From the NCBI GenBank assembly GCA_030549495.1, contig JAUIRK010000365.1, positions 1 to 64,000 of the forward strand: a stretch of DNA of 64,000 nt, given 5' to 3'. Position numbers and translations under genes: made by a program. The notes under the pieces were generated by a model. The model searched no databases. It was given only the letters and a program-made list of their open reading frames with translations, and was not told the DNA's origin. The stretch's first letter is position 1; each line of letters opens with the position of its first letter. Origin of the DNA: Nectonema munidae. Lineage: Eukaryota > Nematomorpha > Nectonematoida > Nectonematidae. Of the stretch, positions 52,801 to 61,800 are shown piece by piece.

Positions 52801-55800
52801 TTAACTTCTTAATTAATTAATCTTAATCATGCTAAAAAGCGCGCATAAATTTTGAATAAGTAAAAATAGTTTATACTGATGAAATACTTTTTTATTAAAA
52901 TAGTTAGTATACCAATTTTACTTTAACCCATTTAAGACCAAGCAAAGCAGACGATATCTAAAAAAAACGCAGACGATTTATATTCAAAGTCATTGAAAAA
53001 AGCAGACGAAGATGAAATGACTTATGTTCCCAAATAGGAACATTGGTCGTAAATGGGTTAAGTACGTAATTAATTGTGTCTTGTTTAAACTTTCTTGTTT
53101 CAAAGTAGTGTTTTAATATTTTAAACTTTTATTTTGCTAATTATAATTTTTTTAACTATCTTTATAACATAACATTATAAATGAGGCGTCTGCAACCTTT
53201 TGATAATGAAGTGGCAAATTGATCTGACAAACGCATTGGGTGTGCCACCATCATTCATAATTCTTATTTCAGAGTACATGCTTTTGAAGCTCGTTATAAG
53301 AAAACAATGTATTATTCCTTAATTCAAAATCAATAAGATATTTTTGAACTTATAGATAATGCAGTTGCTTTAAATATCTATTTTTCTTTTTGAACCCTGA
53401 CACATTTTCTTTCCATCTTAATAACCCTTTCGTGACCAGAAAAATCAGACATTTATTAAAAAGCAGAAGATTCATATACAAAACTATTTGAAAAAACAGA
53501 CGAAGGTAAAATTGTTTATGTATCATATATGATACACTGGTCACGAAAGGGTAATATAAATTTGCAACGATTTTAAAAGTAGTGTCCCTTCTATTGAATA
53601 TAAGATACTCAAAATAGGAACACGTTTTTAAGAATGCCTTTGTTTAACATAGGCATGGTAAGGAGGTTATTATCTGTATTGCCAAAGATACAACTGATTT
53701 TAAAAAATAGGCATTTTGAACATGACTTCAAAAAGAACAAGTTTAATTTTGCTAAAATTTACAATTTCTTATCGTCAAAATTATTTTTGTTCAGTGTTAT
53801 TTTTTTGAAATGTAATACTTCTAAAACCAACTAAATTCATATAGCATAATAGAAAGTAGATCAGAAAAATTGTTCGATATAACTTAATTACTGTAAATCA
53901 AAAATTCGCGGAAGTTAAATTTTCGCAGCTTCCGAGTTAAAAAATTCGTGTAGTGTTTTTTTCTTGAACAATGATATATTTTTTATGTAATTTAATGAAA
54001 AAAGTTTCAGATTAACCCGTTAACGACCAGAATAATCAGACGATATCTAATGTAAAGCAGAAGATTTGTATTAAAAAGCATTAATATACGCAGACGATTT
54101 TATTTTTGTTAGGTTGACTGTGGTCGATAAGGGGTTAATATTTTAGTGTATTTCGCAAAAAAGAATATTACGAAAATTTCATTATTTTATGAAGTCTCAT
54201 CTTGAAATTTAGTTATAACCAAACTGAATCTTTTTTTTTGCCTTGTATGAGAGTATCATTGTGAATTGGCCCGTATGCCACACTTGGCATTCGTGCCATA
54301 GGTTGCCAATGCCTGATAAAGGATAACGTATCCTATAAAGAATGTTACGAGAATCATATTTACAAAATAAAAATATTGTTTAAAATTTCCATACCTACCT
54401 TATTTACACGAGAAATGTGCGATGATGTAGGAATTACTGCTGCCAAAGCGTGTTAGTATTATAGGCTGTTATGAATATTAAGTAACATAGTAAACTACAT
54501 TTAATTAATCTCGTTTACTTCCAAAATAAACATGAAAAAATTAGTTTTTGTAGGGGTATGGAGTTCAAAAATTCAATAAAATTAAAGAATGAACTTTATT
54601 GCAGATGAAACGCTTAAAATCGAATCCCAAATATGTACGTACATATGAAATAGAAAAATTCATATTATAAGTTATTTCAGAAATATGTTTAAATATTCTT
54701 ACTGATTTTCGTGATTAGACCTTTTCAACCCGAGTTGTATGCTTTACAAGTTTTATCATATTTTTGATAAACTTCTGTTTTGCGAACCATTCTGAATATA
54801 TTTTTTGAACATATATTTAGGATATATTTGGTTTAATTAGAATTGTATTTTATGTCTTTGTTAAATAAAATGCAATTTTTTTCTCATGGTTGTTATACCT
54901 TTTTGTTATAATAGAATTTCTTCGAAAAAAGTTTATATGATAGAATTTTTTAGCTGAATTTTGAAATATTTCGCTAAAAAGTGCCCATACAAATTTTTGT
55001 TTTTTAATTAATTTGTAAATGAATCCAGATATGAATGAAGTATATAGTAGAAACGTGTACTAATTTTCAAGTTGGAAAAAATGTTCGAATTTCTTCTTTC
55101 ATAGTAAAATATTTTTTGTGGATGGAAGAAAAGTTTTATATTATTCGCTTTTATGCATATAGTAACAAAAAATAAAACAGAGACAAGGAATAAAAAATGA
55201 ATTTCACATATAAGATTCAAAAGGAAGAAACAAGTTTAAACACATTATAACGAATCAATTTTTGAGACTCCCAATTTTATAAGCTAAATTTTGAAGCTTT
55301 CCCATTTTTGCATTGATCTTTCAGATCTAAAAATTTTGTTTTGAGTAAAATGCGAGTATTTCTATTTAAAGGAAAATAAGAACCATGAAATATTATTTGA
55401 AATCATTAGTATGTCAAATTATTTTTCTTGCTATTTTCACAAAGAAGCGATTATATTTTTCAAAAAAAAAATATTACCTTTAACAAGAAGTAAAAAAAAG
55501 GTTAAACATTTCCAATGTTTTTTTTTCCAAAATTTTTTATCTTATATTCTTGATGTATAAAATATTATCAAGCATTTTCAATGGGGGTGTGAGTAGGGTT
55601 GGTTAGATTCCGGTTCGATAATTCAAGGTTATTGGTTCAATCCCTCATCAAGCTTGCTTTCTTCATAGTTCGATACGAAGCTGCCTAACTGTGCATTTTC
55701 GATGAAAATACCCAATGGTACCCTTACCCCTATCTCCATAACTGGAAATAAAATAATATGTACAAATTCTCTCTCTTTTTAGAATCTTGTTCATTGAACT

Positions 55801-58800
55801 CTTCAAGGCATTTATATCTTAAATGATTGTCAAGGTATTTAAAACGAAAAAGCTATTAAAAATCTTCTTTTGAAACAAACAAAAAAACAAATATGCTTTT
55901 TAGGGGAAAATTTTTGAATACAAAATATATTATTCATTATTCAGTAATGATTTATTTATGCATTTTTTTAAAGTTTTTGAAAGAAACATTTTTAAGTAAA
56001 ATTTTTGAACTTTCTATTGAAATTTGATTTTAAAACATAAATTCAGGAATTTGAATTTATACATGCTCCATTTTTGGATTCGATGTTTTTTCGCACCCCA
56101 CCTCACCCCTAACCAAACTTTAAAGAGAGAGCTCAATGCTTTTATCTGATTTAACAGAATTTAAACCTCTAGTTAATAATAAAGTTTTAAACGAGCAAAG
56201 CAATTCTTTTTAGGACATTGAATACGATATTTTCTATAAAAACATGAAGATACTTTTTTGACAAATTAATAGATTCACGATTGTTGAATAAATAAGGAAG
56301 AAAATCTTTCCAAAATTTTCAGAGCTGTTATATTTTCTATATAATAAGATTTACTATATTGCTTATAATTAATAAATAATTTAAAATTCCTTTTCACGCA
56401 AAATCACGTTATTTAGGGGGAAACTGGAAAACAGCATTTTTCTATTTTTTCATATCTCAATCGTTTAATAATGATAAATAACATTTATTCGAAACTTTTG
56501 CATACTCTGATTCCTATTTTCCTCTGTTCATGGAATGATGATCAGCAGCTAATTTGAAAACACACGCGAGCTATTTTCATCTCTCTTTAGATTTAAAGTT
56601 TTCTTGGCTTTTAAGTTTATTTTGTAAACCAATGGGAATCCTTATTTTCTATACAATAGAAATTGTTAGATAGCAATCAAAAATATAATGATGAGTGAGA
56701 ACACTTCTATGAATAATTGTAACATTTTGTGGCGAAGAGTTTGGAATAGAGTTTGAAGAATGCTGGCTGAATATTCTAACTCATTTATTTTCATTTACTC
56801 AAATCAATATTCTGATCCACATAATCGTCGAAAGAGTAAAATTCTTCAACTTAAAATTTCTTTTGTATTCTTTCTCTCAGAATATGAAAAGGGAGTTTTT
56901 TTTAAGTTTTAAGTTTTATTAAGCGAAGGTAAACTATATATAATAAAGATTAAACAACATTTATTAGGAATCAAATGTTGACTAAAAGATACATACATAT
57001 AACAAAAAGATAATACTAGAATATAACACATATATAAGCACAAAAAGAATAGGAAATTATTGAGGAGAATAATGGTTAAAACGAAGGCAGAGAGAGAGAA
57101 GAATGCCAAAACAACGATGGATTGCATGAAAGAAAAGTCTAATCGGCTAAAGTTCTTGAAGTCCCAAATGGAAGTGGATAGAAGACGAAAAACTATATAA
57201 AAACAGATAAAAATAAAGACCTGCATAAAAGAAAACACACATAGAAAACACATAGGGTATTAAAATTTAGAGTTTCCTACGTAACTTTATTTTTTAATGG
57301 AATATAAAATTTAATTATGAATTTAGCTTTATTTCTAAATTTAAATTTTTAACTAGAAATCTTTCAAAGATAAATTCTACTACTATAGCAAGTTCAACTT
57401 GTTTTGTTTTCGATAATTTTTAAAAGTCAAGTGTCTATTTTCAGTATCATAAAGAAATTTTTCTGTCTTTGAAAGACCAAGTGTATCTGTAATTTCTTTT
57501 TTCCCTCAATTCAGCATAAATCCCCCATCACCAAGAAAGCAAAATGTCCTCTCATTTTAAACTTCTATATAACTAACTATTCAAACAAATTAGATTCTAT
57601 AACAATTTACAACTACTGCTATCAGAATGAGTGATTTTTGGAAAAAATTTGCTAATTTTCTCAATTCTGCGATACTAAAGATTCTAAATTTTTATTTTAT
57701 ATAACTATTTTACATTTATTTATAAACACTGTTAATATTAACAAGCTAATTTGTGAGAAAGACAGAATTTCATTTTGGAAAACAATATTATCAATAAAAA
57801 GTACGAAAAAATTCAAATAAAGAACTTTCTTGATATTTTTAACAGCAGAACTTTTTGCCTTATTTTTTCTACTTTTTATTAAAGTTAATTGGCATTTCAT
57901 TTGTCATTAATTTTTTTAATTTCTTGCTTTATTGAATAATAATAATAATAAGACAGATGTATCATATATGCTAGTGTAAAGAGACAAAATAGAACTAAAA
58001 ATGTTTTTACTTGCTGTTGTTGTTGTCCCCTAGGTTACATTATCTCGTTATTAGTGGAATCTATCAGTAGGAAAAAAAAGAAACAATTTTATTTGAACTG
58101 AAGAGTATATCCATCGTTGGAAAATACTAACAAGGAAAAATTCAGAATTTTTGTTACACTCGCATATCTAATTGGACGCGTTGAGAAAGTGCGATAATTT
58201 TTTTGACTATCCAATTTGTCTGAATTTAAATATCTTAAATTACTTCTTTCAATCCTTAAAAATTTAAAAATTGCAAAATATTATTTCAATTTTCAACACA
58301 AAGTTAGTCATCAAAAAAGTGAAATTATGATATCAAAAGATTTCCCATTGGTGGAAACGTAACATCGTCTCATTCACTCATCTTTCACTTAATTCCCAAT
58401 CATGACATCCTTATCAATTGTCCAGTTATGGAAGATTATACTTCACTTGGATGCGATACCATATAATATATTTGCATGTTAAGTTTACATAATATTTTTT
58501 AACTTTCAATTTTTCATTTGCCAATCATTCTGGTTTCACATATGCTCGACGAGATATATGTTCTGAACATCTTATAATTCTCAATTTACAACAATTTCAA
58601 TTATTTGAAGTTTTATCCTATTTTTTGTCTTTCCCCAGCATTCTTTTTTGTAGGATATCATAAAATTGAGGGATTATGGCCATCTTATATATTGCAAATA
58701 CTCCATCTTGTATCCTGGATCTTTTTGAAGATCCATTTGTTTCTAATACTCGCACAAATTTACATATTAAAATATGAATGTGAGCTTCATTCCCATTTGC

Positions 58801-61800
58801 GTATATCAATTTTTTCCCTGTATTGTAATTTCGCTCATCCAAAAAGCCTATTCGTATATATATATGTATACGTGATAAATTTCTAACATTTTGAAAGAAA
58901 TTTTATGCTCAAAAACACTATTTGTCCATCCGTATCCAGCCTTTCAAAAGTTTCTAGAAGATTCTCTATATTATATTATTTTCACAAATTCAATTTGAAA
59001 TATTTTCAGCTAAAAAAAGACGTAAGCCAAATCATTCTTCACAAGCAGAAAATGGTTCAATTAATGGCGCCAAAAATTTGATACTTGATCAAAAAAGTCG
59101 CTTACTCTGCAAGAAAAAATCTGTGAGCCTTAAATCAGGAAAATCTTCCCATGTACTTTCTTATTTTATACTATTTATTTCATTTTTCAACTTTTTATAT
59201 TTGTAAAATAACTAAGATGGAATATATTTTTATTTCATATGATATTAAAAAAGGGGAATATATTTTTTTCTTTTCTTTTTATATTTGTTTATGATGTCCT
59301 GTATTTTTAATAGTTTATGCGTGTATGTTTAAGTGAATTTAAAATTGCATGAGACTCCAGAATCTTATTTCAATTACTTCTCACTAACTACCTATTTGGG
59401 TCTAGCCTTCTATCTATATAGGGATCTCTATTGAATTCCATTTGAAATTCAAATTCGTCTCCGTTCCTCTACATCTGGGGTCACCTAACTTATCTTGAAG
59501 CGGGTCGGAATACCGAAAATTTAAAAAACGGAGGCAGGAATATTGAAAAGTTAAGAAACACCGACCTCATGAAATTCCTATTAATACTTGTTTACAATAA
59601 AATAAAGCAAAATTCCGATGTTTTCCCTATGGATGTGACAAAGTTGATAGACTGAGGCTACATAAAAAGTGGAAATGAATACAATATATTTCAAAAATAC
59701 TTATTTTGTGACACCTATCCATACCAAATTTAGCTTACGGGTCGAATAAACTTACTTCGCAGGCCGAATCTGGCCCGCGGGCCGTAGTTTAGTGCCTTCT
59801 GTTTTACACCGAAGGATAACACAAAATGGGTTAAGAAGGCTAACTAATCAATTAACTAACCTTAGAACTCGCTAAATAACCGTGTTTACTAAATAATTTA
59901 GTATTTACAAACTTAACCGATTTAGTATCAATGTTCCGAAAGGAAACTCAGGCGAACTCTTTTAATAAAATTAAATAGAATAATTAGATAGTGAAGTAGT
60001 CTGCGTTCTCTTCGCTAACATTGGTAGTAAATGCATTAATTACGAACTAAACTTATTTTTAAGGGGTGATTCTAGAATTCTTCTTCAAATGATAAACCAA
60101 TAAGAAAGGATATTTTCAATTTTATTAATCTGCTCCATATTTTCCATTTTTGTAACGGTAGATTTGATCTGAAGAAGGCCAGAGTGGTCAATTGTAAAAG
60201 AATTTATTTGAATAAAAGTTTTACTGCTTTCTATATATGCAATTTTGTCTGAAAATCAAAGCTTTTTCACTAGTAAAATTGTTCTTCATGAGATACAAGA
60301 TATTTTTTGCGTCTACATTTTGTCTCATCTCGCAATATGTCGAATTTAATCTGTGAACTAAACCTCCATGTCATTATGCTCGTTCATACACTATGTCCTC
60401 TGACATTTAGTCATGCAACTTAGAATCTTAAACATCTCATATCAAATGGAAGGAATTTACTTTCAGTCTTTTTGTCTTTCCAGACAATATGGTCAGAAAA
60501 CTTGACTTTTTTTAATTTTTAAATTCTAATAAAAAGCATTGTTCTTCGTTAGACCACTTCTTTCATCCACTCCAACTATTATGAGATTTTATTTGTTGTA
60601 TTAGAAAACGAAGCAACATCTATACCACACTTCAATAACATATTTCAAACATTTGTATTTTTATATATTATTTCAGCGGTTATATTTTTATCGAATGTAT
60701 AAACAATGAAATTTTTCAATGTAAAAAGTAGATATCTTAGAGAACCACTAAAAATATTTTGGAGTGATCATATCAAGCTTCCATACGAATAATGATTAGA
60801 CCAATGGGTTTTTCTTATCGAACATTTTTAGAGTTTAAGACTCCTAAGCAATTCGTTAAAGTGGCTTAAAATGTCGTCAGAATTAGATTTTTAGTCCTAA
60901 TTCAACATTCAAATTTGTTTTTTAAATTTTTTGTATACAGTTTTGCCCTTTATTTATCGCTATAAACTTATAAATAATTTTATGTTTTTATTTTTTAGAA
61001 AGCACAAAAATTGAGCTATGATTCAACATTGGCTTCATCATCTGCAGGTTCACCTTTTGAATGAACTACTTAACCCTTTGAAGACCAGAATTTTTAAGAC
61101 AAATCGTCTGCCTTCTTTTTCAATAGAATTTTATATATTTAAAGCACACGGCCTTTATTTCTTGGTACACCACTCTAAAGGTAAAGGTTAATAATATTAT
61201 TTATTAATAGTTTTAAAGATTTAAATAAAATTCCAAATCAAGCGTTTACATTTTCATGAAAAGATTTTATAGACGTATTTAAATTAAAATTTTTCATTTT
61301 TATTTTTCAATTTATTAACTTTTCGATGAACACTTTCTGTAGATGCGAAAAATATCGTTATTTTGTTTCATTTAAATTCTATTTATGATTTTATTTAATT
61401 ATAGAAACATGTTTATTCATTGCCTAGCGGTGAACACATTGAGTATTGTTGATGCAGTAGTTTTGGTTTTGATTCCCCATTGTATCCCTATCTGTCAAAT
61501 ACGCAAGACTATTCTTTCATTGGATGCAATGATGTCATTTAAAAAAAGTGTACATTCTTAATTTTATTGAAAATATTTAAGAAGACAAATGATTCATTTC
61601 TATGAAATATCTCCTGCATCCAATAAAATATTGATACAGTTGTCTTCGGTTGGATTGCCCATTGTATACATATCTGTCAAAAACGGAAGACTATTCTTTC
61701 ATTGGATGTAATGCCGTCAATCAAAAAATGTGTAACATTCTTATCTTCACTAAAAATGTATGAAATAAACCCTTGTAAACAATAAAATAAAATCGTATGT

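Noticed and set aside
53184-54318. Possible hAT element running from GTCTGCAACCTTTT to CATAGGTTGCCAATGCCTG
   Set aside because: The two ends are loosely inverted (GCAACCT / AGGTTGC), but flanking octamers do not match and the interior is filled by other repeats. I could not support one element.
56909-57253. 114-codon minus-strand frame, very hydrophobic and cysteine-rich
   Set aside because: It is the complement of an A/G-rich low-complexity stretch within intron 5. It consists of Phe, Leu, Ile and Cys without family motifs, and no splice or promoter context supports it.
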